From Acarospora socialis (lineage: Eukaryota > Ascomycota > Lecanoromycetes > Acarosporales > Acarosporaceae), in assembly GCA_025617375.2 (NCBI GenBank), contig JAMYGW020000001.1:868001-932000 (forward strand): a stretch of 64,000 nt of DNA, written 5' to 3'. Below the pieces are notes generated by a model. The model had not been told where the DNA came from and made no database searches. It was given only the letters and a program-made list of their open reading frames with translations. The translations under genes were made by a program, and so were the position numbers. Each line of letters begins with the position of its first letter. Position 1 is the first letter of the stretch. This document shows, piece after piece, positions 13,231 through 23,353 of this stretch.

Positions 13231-13239
13231 CAGAACTCA

Positions 13240-13535
13240 TGAAGCTTCTATATTAGTATATAGAATAATTTAAGAAGTAAGTTTCAGAGTACTTGATGTT
13301 GCTGAAGAATGCATACAAATAGTTGCAAGATCAGCTGTATAATGTGAAACAGATAAAAAAGATAGAGATTCAAGACTGAAAAGAGTTGAACATTTCTTTA
13401 AATCTAGAAAAACAGTTAAAGAAGAGAGTTAGAGAGTAGAATAAAGAGAAAAGAACTACAGATGATATGAAAAAAAAAACTGATGCTGTTAACTCATTAA
13501 TGCAGTTAGCAACAGTTGCAGAGTTTCTAGAATCT
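13240..13535 (+). pseudogene. Tail of an unidentified plus-strand gene of the DNA transposon (coiled-coil-like)
   Basis: Just beyond the LTR element, plus-strand translation gives a Lys/Glu/Gln-rich, heptad-like stretch: pieces such as LLKNAYKQLQDQLYNVKQ, a KEELN-like middle with basic residues, then DAVNSLMQLATVAEFLES and a stop. Two internal stops are of the kind expected from TGG or CAG codons after C-to-T/G-to-A mutation. The direction is opposite to the transposase, so this should be a second gene of the 3.1-kb element or part of an older insertion. Its 5' part would lie left of the LTR element (5.8-7.1 kb). No family is recognised. Confidence 0.45.
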
Positions 13536-13559
13536 TAAATAGTATTAAATTTATATATT

Positions 13560-14640
13560 TCTATCTTCTAAATCTATCTACAACTCATAGTCATAGTTAT
13601 AGTTATTGTCAGTAACTATTAACTCTGTCTTTATGTATACACTTCAAAAATGTGTTTCTGAATGTTTGTTCTTATTGTATTTCTTCACTGTCAGTCATAT
13701 AAATTCTTCAAAGTCATTCTTATACTTCTTTGCAAGATCTTTATGTTGCTGCATTCACTGTTTAAAAATGATGAACAACTGTTCAATGAGATTGTAGTCA
13801 GATGAGTAAAAAGAAAGAAAAACAAGTTCTACATTGATTTCAGTACATATGTCAGTTAGTTTTTAGTAATATATTAATAAATAAACACAGAGAAATCAGA
13901 AGACATATCTTGAAATGATGTATAGATGCATTATTTATAATAAGAACAGATTTTGATCTCAAAAAAGAACTGCACTCTGACAGAATCTCATTTTGTATGA
14001 AGAAATTAAACAAGATTTCTGTTATAGAATTCTGTCTAATTTTTTATGTTATGTATTTATTGACAGTGTATGTCAACAGTACACTTCATTGTTCACTTTG
14101 TTTCAATGAGATTGATGTTGAGACTCTCATTTCTCAATAAGCTCAGTCAAACTTTCAATTCTTATTCTGTTCATTTGCAGCTGACTCATCAATAAAGATA
14201 AGCTGATTTGCAGTTCAATTGACTAACTGTACAAGTCATTCTGCATATAGTTCATTATTTTGTTGAACAGCTTTTTGTTGTAGTTATTAGAATCACAAAT
14301 ATTAATTATTGAATCACTAAATAGAAGTTCTTATCTTCTTTTATATATGTTTTATTCTCTTCAGAGTAGTAATCAATGTAGACTTGAATACATTGATTTC
14401 AAATTTATCTCAAAGAAATCACTTCATCTTGTCACATTATGTTCAGAATCTTTTCTCAAGATATTCAATTAGAATCTTTTTCATTGCTGATGTCAGAGTT
14501 CTAGAACAATCAGTCTTTCTAAGTTTGAAAATCTTAGAAGACTCTCATATCTGCTGATTTCTTTGCATCTTCTAAATTTGTCAAGTAGACATCTCTGTGT
14601 TCTTGTGAATCAATGAAATTGACATTTCACAGAACAATTG
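13560..14640 (-). pseudogene. Decayed Tc1/mariner (IS630-like) DDE transposase
   Basis: Reading the minus strand from about 14,640 downward gives a DNA-binding-like start and then DDE landmarks. LIFIDESAANEQNK (near 14,205-14,160) holds the first catalytic Asp; SVLIINNASIHHFK (near 13,950-13,905) corresponds to the second-Asp motif usually read VMDNASIHH; SSDYNLIEQLFIIFK (near 13,815-13,770) holds the third acidic residue in the usual SPDxNPIE context. The second catalytic Asp is now Asn, and the SP and NP prolines have changed, as expected from the C-to-T/G-to-A load. Several stops and at least one frame change between the second and third motifs make it inactive. The protein would have cut and rejoined the element at TA sites. 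Confidence 0.75.
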
Positions 14641-14741
14641 ACTGTTGATGAGGTCTCTAGTGTACTCAGACAATGGGTGAGGCATTGTTGATGTATGGAG
14701 TGCAGTCATGGAGGTTGTGGACTTTGTTTTGTGGTGGTAGG

Positions 14742-14832
14742 GTGGGTGGATATGGGGGTGGCAGGATTTACTAGAAAAAGTGGTGGTTTTTTCGCCTACA
14801 GTGTGGATGGAACAGAGTTTCTGACCCGACTG
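14742..14832 (-). repeat. Right terminal inverted repeat (91 bp)
   Basis: Reverse complement of 5,657-5,747 with three differences. The TA at 14,833-14,834 follows directly. Confidence 0.9.
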
Positions 14833-14834
14833 TA

Positions 14835-15602
14835 CTTAAACTACGATCACAGATTCTTTGGCGACTACTACCTCGGACAACTCGGGTTGACCCTTCACCC
14901 TCAGTCTGGAGGCTCAATCATAGTACGTTATATCTTATCAGCCCTTGGATCATGCTCATGGAAAATGAATTCAGGACTCAGCCTCGATCGGATTGTCCAG
15001 AATCGAACAGTCCAACTCGACTAGAAATATCCAGAAATCGTAATCACATACCTTCTAACCCTTCCTGTACCGAAATACTTGGGGTTATTGCAGTAGCTGC
15101 AAAGAAGAACAGCAACATTCTCAACAACTCCATTCGTTGTTGCCTACAACAGAAGCATCGAATTGGATACCATACGTGATTTTCGTCGCGGACTCCAGAA
15201 CTCTTCTCGCTCGTGGCCATGAAGCATCCAGACTTCGAATTTGAATTCATGATTCCGCCGGATGACAATTGTGTATTTTGAACCCAGTACGATCATGCAG
15301 ATGATAGACTGCTATGCGAAAGGTCCAATCAGGAGAGTCAATCGGTCGCCATTCGGATATTATGCGCATACTGGATCAACGCAACTCATACAACGTCTAC
15401 GTAGCCAAACGAACCGCCAACAACAACTCTTGTAGATTAAGACGGTTAATTTAGGGCAACTTCCACCACCCGTCCTAATGATACAGTTCCTTCAAAGTGG
15501 TTACCTAGCCATTTACTAGAAGGAATCATCAATCTCGATAAGGGGCATGACCAAACATCCCCTTCCACCTCCACGCCACCCATTCGGACGCTTCAATACC
15601 CC
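14835..15602. other. Gene-free stretch right of the transposon
   Basis: Normal base composition returns immediately. Short frames exist on both strands (for example 15,044-15,268 minus) but none resembles a known protein. It contains the 3' flank of the next minus-strand gene. Confidence 0.45.
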
Positions 15603-16466
15603 TCAGCACTGCAACATGATCAACATCTCCCACTCATTCTGCGTAACCGGCGTGATCTCGCTCGCCGAATTCGGCGTCTTAGGCGCGCTCGAGTGTCTTG
15701 GAAACACCTTCGTCGCCTCCTCCGGCTTCGGACTCCCGGAGTCCTTGCCCGCAAGCAGGATGCCCTGCCTCCCGTGCTTGGCCTCGTATGCGGCGGAAAC
15801 GCTTCGCAGGACGTCCTCGTCGACATACAGGTGATCGTAGGCGTGCAGGATGTAGGCTTTCGTCAACGGGCGGCCGCCGTACGTCGACGTGATGCGGTAG
15901 AGGTGATGGACACTCGTTGCGATACTATCGCCTTGTATCTCGGAGGGAGTGTGGGTGCGGGAAGAAGAGAGGGCCGAGAGATGGTGTTTGAAGGTGTAGA
16001 CGTGGTCAATGTTCAGCAGCGTCAGACCCTCGCTACTGAAGAGGACCTCGTTTTGGATAATGGATCGGCGGCCGAGGTACGAGGAATAAGGGCAACCATT
16101 GAGTGGCTCTTGGGCTAGGGCGTCGAGCCATGGCTTGCCGGCGGGGAAGCGCTCCGTGGCTTTGGGGATCAGTTTGCTCAGAGCCCTGCGCGCTTTGGTG
16201 GTCAGAGAGGAAGCGGGGATTAGGGTGATGTCTGAGGCGTTGTGGGAGATGATGAGCGTGATGTGGAAGTGTTTTTCTTGGAGCTTGCGGGATATGTATT
16301 CGAGAACTGGGGCGTGCCATAAGGGCATCGCGTCCGGTAATTGTACGCCGTTGAATGAAGGCGAGACGGGGGATGAGATCATGTTTTTCGTGACTCGGCG
16401 ATGCTTGACCCTTTTGGAGGACGACGTCGATATGGCAGTTAGTTGCGGTGCCATTGGGATGACCAT
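15603..16466 (-). CDS. Conserved fungal protein of unknown function
   Basis: An uninterrupted 287-codon frame. The core from about residue 48 (MPLWHAPVLEYISRKLQ, then HITLIISHN) to about residue 215 (RPLTKAYILHAYDHLYVDE) alternates hydrophobic and polar segments like a folded alpha/beta domain. It resembles a family of uncharacterised ascomycete proteins, possibly the one catalogued as DUF7582, though I recall that only loosely. I see no signal peptide, membrane helix or catalytic motif. The C-terminal 50 residues are Ser/Pro/Lys-rich and probably disordered. The coding strand is GC-rich with good codon structure, and the antisense frames are shadows. A second Met at codon 5 is an alternative start. 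Function unknown. Confidence 0.65.
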   Translation of the reverse strand: MVIPMAPQLTAISTSSSKRVKHRRVTKNMISSPVSPSFNGVQLPDAMPLWHAPVLEYISRKLQEKHFHITLIISHNASDITLIPASSLTTKARRALSKLIPKATERFPAGKPWLDALAQEPLNGCPYSSYLGRRSIIQNEVLFSSEGLTLLNIDHVYTFKHHLSALSSSRTHTPSEIQGDSIATSVHHLYRITSTYGGRPLTKAYILHAYDHLYVDEDVLRSVSAAYEAKHGRQGILLAGKDSGSPKPEEATKVFPRHSSAPKTPNSASEITPVTQNEWEMLIMLQC

Positions 16467-17397
16467 CTTGCATGTGCTACACCGTCGATTAAAGATCGAT
16501 CGGATACAGTAGAGATATATCTTGCAATGATATACGAAAGAATCATGAAAACCCCTCTAGGTTCAGGAAGACACGGGTGTAACCAAAGAAATGCCACATG
16601 GTTTACAGGGTCCAGCTCGATACACGTGTAATAGCACATGTACCTAGTCTTCTAACAATAATGCGACGATGCTATAAGGAGCCAACACAGGGTTCGAAGG
16701 GAAAACATTACAAAAGGCTCCTCAGCCCTCGCCAGGCTGACCCAGTAGGGATCAAACGCGTTTGTCTGTGATGGTGCCATAAAGCCACGAGAGGCTGAAT
16801 TCTTGCACTGTCAATGGCGAACCCCCCATTTCGGGAGGTATCGAGGTCTGAACTTGGGCGTCTATCTGCGCCGAAGGATGAGCGATGGCTTTGGCGGCTG
16901 CCTCTGTCGGTAACGAGATTTCTTAGCCTTCGTCTTTACTCCGCAGTGGCCCATACTTAGAGAGTGTTGTCGACGGTTCGCCTGTGCTGTGCAGTAGCTC
17001 CTGTTCTTATTTGGGCACCACTCGTTATGTGTAGGACGAATGCATCCTTCGTCTCAACTATGTTATTTTCACTTTGATCGTGGAGAGTTCTTAGAAATGA
17101 AGAGTAACGGTGGCTAAATCGATCACATTCGTAACGTTCCCGCTCGTTCGGGAGCCCAGAATATCAGTCAATCTGCCACACATTAGGTCCCTTATCGACG
17201 CCACTAAACCCACAATCCATCGCACGCTCCTATGGACAGACAACATTGTAGATGTAACCCGCCAAGGCCACAGAACGCCTGACTTGACCCGACCAACCAT
17301 AATTCAAACCATCCAGCATCCATGTCAAGCCAAAGAAACTGCCACAACACTTGAATAGATCGATAAGCTAAAAGCAGCTCTCTATGAGCCATAGCAG
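16467..17397. other. Gene-free stretch
   Basis: It holds the upstream region of the unknown gene on its left and the 3' flank of ECM14 on its right. I find no protein-like frame. A GGTTCGAAG string near 16,690 recalls a tRNA T-arm, but no cloverleaf can be built around it. Confidence 0.45.
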
Positions 17398-19273
17398 CTA
17401 TCTTCGGCGTCGTCTCTTCAGTTCCCAACCCATACTCTCCATTCCTACACCATCTTCCATGAGTTGTTCCGTGTTGCCATCACTATGGGACTCTGAGTCA
17501 TCCATGAACTTCTCCGCAACTGCCACTCGCGCGAGGTGGTCGTTCCAGGGGCCATTCTCGGTTGCCAATGCCGGTTTAACCAATTCCGCTTCCTGCTCAA
17601 AGGCTTTATCACCAAGTAAAAATCTTCCGAAATACGTGACAGCACTCAGTGCTTCTTTCCCGGTTGGGATGATGTTTCTACTGGGCAGTAGAAAGCCATA
17701 ACTGCCAGTATCCCGCAATTTGATCTGGAAGGCGTACTGGACCCGCAATTCATGGTAGAACCAATCGAGCGCACTGCCACCACCACTTTCCATCCGCGGC
17801 CAAGCAATCTCTCGATTCTTTCGCTGACCCGAGGTTACGGCGCCTTCGCAAGCCGAAGTCACACCATATGTCTCGCCATGAGACAAACGCATGACCTTTG
17901 CGAGTCCTGTTGCAAGTTCCTCAAGATTCTCCAGAGAAGGCGGTGTAGAGTCGCAAGAGTACGAATAAGGATATAGGACGTTTTGTGAATATGAGTGAAG
18001 GTCGAGAAAGCCGACGAACTCGACGTTGTTGTTTTCCGTCTCGTTCCTCGCATAGTCGGCAAATCGACGGGACTCGACACCTTGGAAAGGGTCATCCCCT
18101 GCGAAGCTCTCCGAACAAGGGTTACCTGCCGTCGCTTCTCCGTCCCATTTGAAGTCGTAGGCTTTGTCAAGATCAATGCCCTTGCAAAACCGCAGGCTCG
18201 TCTGCTGCCTGTTCTTTCGCCACAGTCGGTCATGCTCCCAGGTATAAATGTAACCATCCGGATTAAGCGTTGGGATGAGGATCCAGTCGAACTCTTCTAG
18301 CAGCTTGGTCATAGATCGAGATTTGCCGTAAGATGTTATAAGTGAATACGCAACATAGTTAACGGTGGAAGTACTAATCCACTCCCGCGCATGTGAGCCG
18401 CCTGCAACAATGATGCTCTTGCGTGGTATTGACGGCTTCTCTGAGTTGGTAGGATGGACACCTATTCGCAGAGCGGGAATATCTCGGCCCTCGTAAGTCA
18501 TACCGATGTTGATCATACGAACGTGAGACGGAAAGAGTGACTGAAGAAGACGCATCCATGGAACAATAACGGACAATGGCTGGTAGTTGCGGAAGAAGAT
18601 GTTGGATTCACTATCAGCAGAGGCTTTCAAGGAAGGGCTGAAAGCGCGATGATCCTCCAATGTCGGGGGTGAGGTGTCTGCAGTAGTTGATGAAGGGTAT
18701 GATTCGTATATTGTCTGGGCTAGATCGTGCATCAAAGGAGTATGAGCATGACGCAGCGAAGGTGGTAATAGTCCGAGCAACGATGGAACCTAAGAGGGAC
18801 GTTTGAGCTGTTGAAACTGCACAAACGACGGATAGAACACTTACCACTTCCTTAGCTAGTCGCACATCAACCCACTCCTTCGTAAACTCCCACACGTCTA
18901 AGAAAAGGACATTGGCGGCTTCTGCCAGGGCGCTTGCCTGTTGGGCAGTCTGGACTTCGAAGCGCAGAACCACGTCACCGCCATATCTTGCCGTTTGCTT
19001 GGGGCCGGGTAGACTCTTTGATATATCCGCCTTGCCTGAACACCGTCCGTCTTGGTGACACTCTGGTATCCTCCATATAAACCTGATTATATGATCTCTG
19101 ACTCTAGACCACGGCCGTCCCGGGCTTACTTGTTGTGGAAATAGAGGGGTCTGAAATGGAGATGCTGGTCGCTGGTTTGTGACTGAAGGAACTGCGAGGA
19201 TCAATGTTGGAGCCGTTGACAATAGGCCTAAAAGAATCGGGAACAAAACAAGTAAGCCATAGTTATAGCGCAT
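17398..19273 (-). CDS. ECM14: ECM14-like inactive metallocarboxypeptidase (M14 family)
   Basis: Secreted or vacuolar-route M14-fold protein linked in yeast to cell-wall organisation. Exons 19273-18845 and 18789-17398, joined across a 55-nt intron, give about 606 aa, matching ascomycete ECM14 proteins. It starts with a signal-anchor-like hydrophobic segment ([14 protein letters not shown]), then a propeptide-like region. The peptidase domain has the zinc motif SHAREW (about residue 276) and a distal zinc His in DLHSYSQ (about 408). Two substitutions mark a pseudoenzyme. The Asn-Arg substrate-binding pair is replaced in [10 protein letters not shown] (about 347), and the general-base Glu of the usual F-E-LRDTG motif is Lys in [11 protein letters not shown] (about 499). 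These are the changes known for ECM14 relative to active carboxypeptidases. The C-terminus ends in a run of Arg. The start at 19273 has a good hydrophobic leader. Confidence 0.92.
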
Positions 19274-21039
19274 CTTTGATCTTTAAGGGAGCCTCTAATC
19301 TCCTTCTCGAGGAGGTGAGAGGGGCATGTAAGAGGTGGTCGTGATGGTCGACTTGCTTTTGGTACGGAGAACTCCGGAGTCAGGTGGACAGAAACGATGG
19401 CATTATACTATGCGTAAGGACGCCTTGTGGGGCCTGACCCCGCGACTAGGTAATCTGGTAAGGCGGAGCTCAAACACAAGATTCCTGAAAATTTTGCCTA
19501 TGCTTTGGCAACTTGCATTAGATTCCCCGCTTCAAAGGCTCAGACGCGTCAAGATGGACCCCTGGTAATAAGGCTATCAGTGTCGACTGGATTTATATCG
19601 GGCTCTGGTTGCACGTTTCCCTTCCCTTTCCTTACTTCAGGTACCGACCATGGATATGAGTACCGGAACACATCAGCCAGCTTGTGTCCGAACATGGGAT
19701 GGCGATGTCGAAAACACGACGGACACACTGCTTATCTATGAAGCATGTTTCAGGGCGCCCCTGCATTACTGTTTGCGTCGTCCGCACAATAGAGAGCGCA
19801 ATTGTCACCCAGCTGCATCCTGATTGATTTTCTAATTTATCGCCAACTCAACAGTCATTCTCCCCCAGGCGAAAAGAAGCTGGCAAACAAAAGAAGTCAA
19901 AAGCCACCATGACCTGGCGAGCCATATACGCCCACCTCCAGCAGCAACAACCTCACGGTCGTTAACCACAGTTCATTTTCTCCCCAGCCATAAGACAGCA
20001 CCTATGCAGGAAAAGACAACCAAAGTCTAGACCCTAACCGTGGTTTGGCGGGCTCACTAATAGATTTTTATAAGTTCAAAGAAGGAGGACTGGTCAAGAA
20101 GACGATAAAGGTGACCGTCGAAAACTAGCAGTGCTACTTAATTTCATACTACTCTCCCGAGGATGCGAAAGACATTTTGAGAAACCCACGAGATGACTCA
20201 ACTTAAAGGGTACTACTATTAGCTAGGAACTGCTGTGACAAACAAAATTCAAGTAACTGAATTTGGATGATGCTGGCGATGGCGCTTTTGAAATTCAAAA
20301 TCGGCATCAATATGGTGGATACTATCATCTAGGTGGAGCTCACCATTATTCATATCCCTGTGGCCCCACATTGGCATACGGTAACCCCGCCGCATACACT
20401 CTGTCGCATTTTCCTCCTGCTGGATACAGCTCGCTACCGCCATCTATTTTGATGCCCCTTTCAGCTACCGAAGATGGTTTCTAATGTATGCCCGGCTGGA
20501 CCTTTTTCACACCCACCACTAGCCTCACATCCTGCCGCTGCATATGGAGCAACGGTAAATTGTCTACATTGTATCCAAGAAGTACCAATATATGGTAAAA
20601 TGTTCAGTATTGGCCACAAGATAGATGTTTCCAGGTCGACAATCCATATATGGGTGGAACTCAAAAGACGTGAATACGTAAGTTAATCGTGTCTTGACTG
20701 GATTTCAAAGTAGAACCTAGAGGCACAGTAGTCTCAAGATATGCACTTGTAAAACTCTGTCCAAGTGGGAAATATGTGGATCTGGAAGTCTTTCCTTATG
20801 ATAGTCTGGCGCAAGTGTCCCTAAGGACGGGATAGTCCTCTGAGGATTCATGCAAAGAGAGAAAATCTTGGAATAGTAGGAAAGAACATGCATACAAGGG
20901 TCTTGACAAGGGTGTAATGAACGAGAATATGAAGCGGGTTCAAGATTTCAGCGTCACCTAGGGAGCAATGTAAGCAGCAGATATAGAGTGATGGGCTAAT
21001 GTACGGAGGGAGCATGCGAAAGTCCGGGCCAATCCCATG
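19274..21039. other. Long intergenic region (1.77 kb)
   Basis: It carries the ECM14 upstream region and the P450 3' flank. Around 20,260-20,690 a plus-strand frame is rich in Tyr, His, Gly and Pro, but it has no recognisable relatives or splice structure, so I do not call a gene. Nothing else is supportable. Confidence 0.45.
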
Positions 21040-22918
21040 CTATCGCCTCCTCCACTCCAGCACCGCCCTTTCCGGATGCAGCATCTGCAAAAGCAGCTTC
21101 ATTCCCGTATCCATTCTGATCTGATCCAACAGTCTCGCCCTTGCCATCCCATCGTCCTCTCCCTTCAAGGGCACCGGCTTCACTTTGAAATCGCGAAACA
21201 GCCCCACCAGCACGCCGACGAATTCGACCTGCGCGAACTTGCGCCCAGGGCAGCTGCGCGCGCCGCCGGACCAGCCGACGAAGGGACTGTTGCGAGTGGG
21301 CGGCTCCTTCAAGTGCTCCACTGGATATGATAATGATGCTTGGGAGTCGTTGGTCGGGGAGATGTGTGAATCCCGGGTGATCCATCGCGAGGGCTCGAAC
21401 TCGAGTGAATCGTGGCCCCAATAGCGGGGATGCGTGTGCAGTGCGGAATAGTTGGGTATGATGACTGTGTTCTTTGGGATAAGTACGGTGCGGGTACCGA
21501 CTTTCAGGGGCTGCGGACTCGAGCCGGTGGACTTGGCGATTGCAACCGCGGTGTAGAGACGTACTGTCTCGAACTGGCGAGAGCGTGTCAAGTTGCTTCT
21601 ACGCAAGATGCAGGAGGGTCACTTACTACGACTGCTAAGCAGCGCGGGAGACGCGGAAACGCAGCCTCATAGGATGACTCCTTGGATTCGACCCCAGCGA
21701 GAACAGCATTGATCTCCTCCGCGATCCAGTCTTGGATGTCGGGCCGAGTTGCCAACAGACAAATGCCTATTGTGAGGGAGTTGGCGGTTGCATCATGTCC
21801 CGCAAAGTTGAATACGAATACGTTGCCGTATACTTCTTCTTCTGTCAAACCCTCCTGATGGGATCCCGTGGTGCTTCCTTTCTGGTCGACGTTGACCTGC
21901 GAAGCACGGACGAGGGAGGTCATCAGATTGTTTTCCAGCTTATCGTTGCGCATCATGGCCCGCTTTTCGTCCTCGTAGGCATTGGTCATATATTCTTGAA
22001 AGACGAGCGTGGCTTGATAGAGCTCTCGGAAACTTTTTGGCAGCCATGGGTTACTCAGATTCTTCCGCCCGAGCACGACCAACGGTATGCAACGATCAAG
22101 GATTATCCTCAGAGCTTCTCCGTAGCTTGAAGAGTCCTCTTTGGTGAATGAACTGTCTTCGTCAGCTCCTCGAAAGGGGTAGGATTTCCCGAAGACGGCG
22201 CCCGACATGACATGAAGCGATACAGTTCGAGTATCTGTAGCCACGCTATCGGTTGAGGACTTGGAAGACCAGTAACGGATCAAGCCAGTAGATTGAAGTA
22301 TACTCTCTATCCAGACGCGTTGATTGACGTGCTCATTGAAAGATGAAGCTGTGATTCTTCGATGTCTTTGCCATTGGGGTCCGTCCGTCTGTCGAATGAG
22401 CGATGCCATTTTCAGAAGGAAGGAGTACTACCTACTGTGCCGACATTAGGTCCGAAGATGTTGAGCATCTCTAATAGTACTTTATTAAGTATATCCTTGA
22501 GCTGAGTATGTGCGGGGATCTTACCTGTCGATTCGGGTGGCCGAGGAAAGTCTGCTCGACGTTGAAAGATCTCGGAGACAGCCTCTGCATCACATAGCTG
22601 GAGGTAATTCTTCCCAGGGGTCACGAAGAAGATTGCATCGCCAAGCTGCTGATGGGCTCTGTAGCGGTCCCAAATCTCCCATCCTCGCCAATTGAACCTT
22701 GTGAAGGTCCCCGAGCAGAAATGTATGCGACGAACCAATTGCACAATCTTCCTGTCGATGATCAACCACAATGGGTTCCCACAATCAAAGGGTAGAACGA
22801 TAAGAGGGAGGCCAGTCTTGCGGGCTGCATTGTAGTTGACTAAAAGCCCATACGAGACATAGAGCACAGTGCCCAGCGAAAGAGCGAGTGGCACAAGCAC
22901 GAAGGGCGGGTAAGACAT
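21040..22918 (-). CDS. Cytochrome P450 monooxygenase
   Basis: ER-bound haem-thiolate oxygenase; substrate unknown. Exons 22918-22525, 22470-22436, 22388-21627 and 21573-21040 give about 574 aa. The N-terminal membrane anchor is PPFVLVPLALSLGTVLYVSYG. The WQRHRRI helix-C motif follows the third exon's start. The I-helix reads FNFAGHDATANS (about residue 340), where Ala replaces the usual Thr-side residue in AGxDT but the downstream Thr is kept. The K-helix ExxR is FETVRLY, formed across the last splice; the PERF-like motif is FEPSRW. The haem loop is FVGWSGGARSCPGR, with the Cys ligand. The second exon is only 35 nt. The ATG at 22918 is preferred over one at 23032 because the extra 38 residues are a Pro/Ser/Leu-rich leader ahead of the anchor. 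It could serve detoxification or secondary metabolism; no partner enzymes adjoin it. Confidence 0.9.
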
Positions 22919-23111
22919 CAAGATTCTGTGACGAGGGCGAGGAAAAATTAGAGGGCAGTATGGAGACAAGTGAGAAAGCAGTACAGAGACGAGTGGGTGT
23001 GGGCAGGATGAGGTGGGAGGAGGGAGCACCATTCACCACTAGGTAACATGCCAAACTCTGAGGAGGGCGATCAGACAAGAACATCTATTTTGTGCAGATG
23101 ACAATAATGTA

Positions 23112-23353
23112 CGAAGGCGATTGACAAAATTCTTCGCCAGTCCCAAGACTTTATCACCAACAACAGAAGTAGCTGAATAGCTTCATTCTTAGCTGAGACT
23201 AGGTATAACTGCTGAATCTGAGGTACTCCAGTATTGTAGACGCTCGTCATGCAAGACTTGAAGGACTCTGCTACACATTGCGCTGTTCTTCTTGCGATTC
23301 TTGTAATTATGTCAAAATTGCGGGGTGGCGAAGAAATTTGTCAATCGCCTTCG
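23112..23353. mobile_element. MITE-like element with 28-bp terminal inverted repeats
   Basis: CGAAGGCGATTGACAAAATT... at 23,112-23,139 is repeated inverted at 23,326-23,353 with one mismatch in 28. TA dinucleotides flank both ends (23,110-23,111 and 23,354-23,355), consistent with Tc1/mariner-type mobilisation. The 242-bp unit has no coding capacity. It lies between the divergent P450 and Arf-GEF genes, about 190 bp upstream of the P450 start. Copy number elsewhere cannot be seen here. Confidence 0.65.

Larger units (their letters stand above)
5657..14832 (-). mobile_element. Tc1/mariner-type DNA transposon containing a nested LTR retrotransposon
   Basis: The block begins CAGTCGGGTCAGAAACTC and ends with its reverse complement; 91-bp terminal inverted repeats match with three differences. 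TA dinucleotides flank both ends (5655-5656 and 14833-14834), the target duplication expected of Tc1/mariner elements. Total length is 9,176 bp; subtracting the nested LTR element and its 5-bp duplication leaves about 3.09 kb, longish for this superfamily. A decayed DDE transposase is readable on the minus strand near the right end. The interior is AT-rich and almost free of CC, GG and CG, whereas the outer ~150-200 bp at each end are normal in composition. Orientation is given by the transposase. Fungal IS630/Tc1-type elements of the Tan1/Ant kind are the closest class I can name; assignment below superfamily is uncertain. Confidence 0.85.

Noticed and set aside
5900-14600. Many short open frames inside the AT-rich block as host genes
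   Set aside because: They lack Gly, Pro and Trp because of the mutation signature and belong to decayed elements.
16680-16760. Possible tRNA because of GGTTCGAAG
   Set aside because: No matching acceptor, D or anticodon stems can be folded around it.
20263-20686. Tyr/His/Gly-rich plus-strand frame as a small secreted protein gene
   Set aside because: No signal peptide, no splice support and no similarity; kept only as a remark in the intergenic entry.
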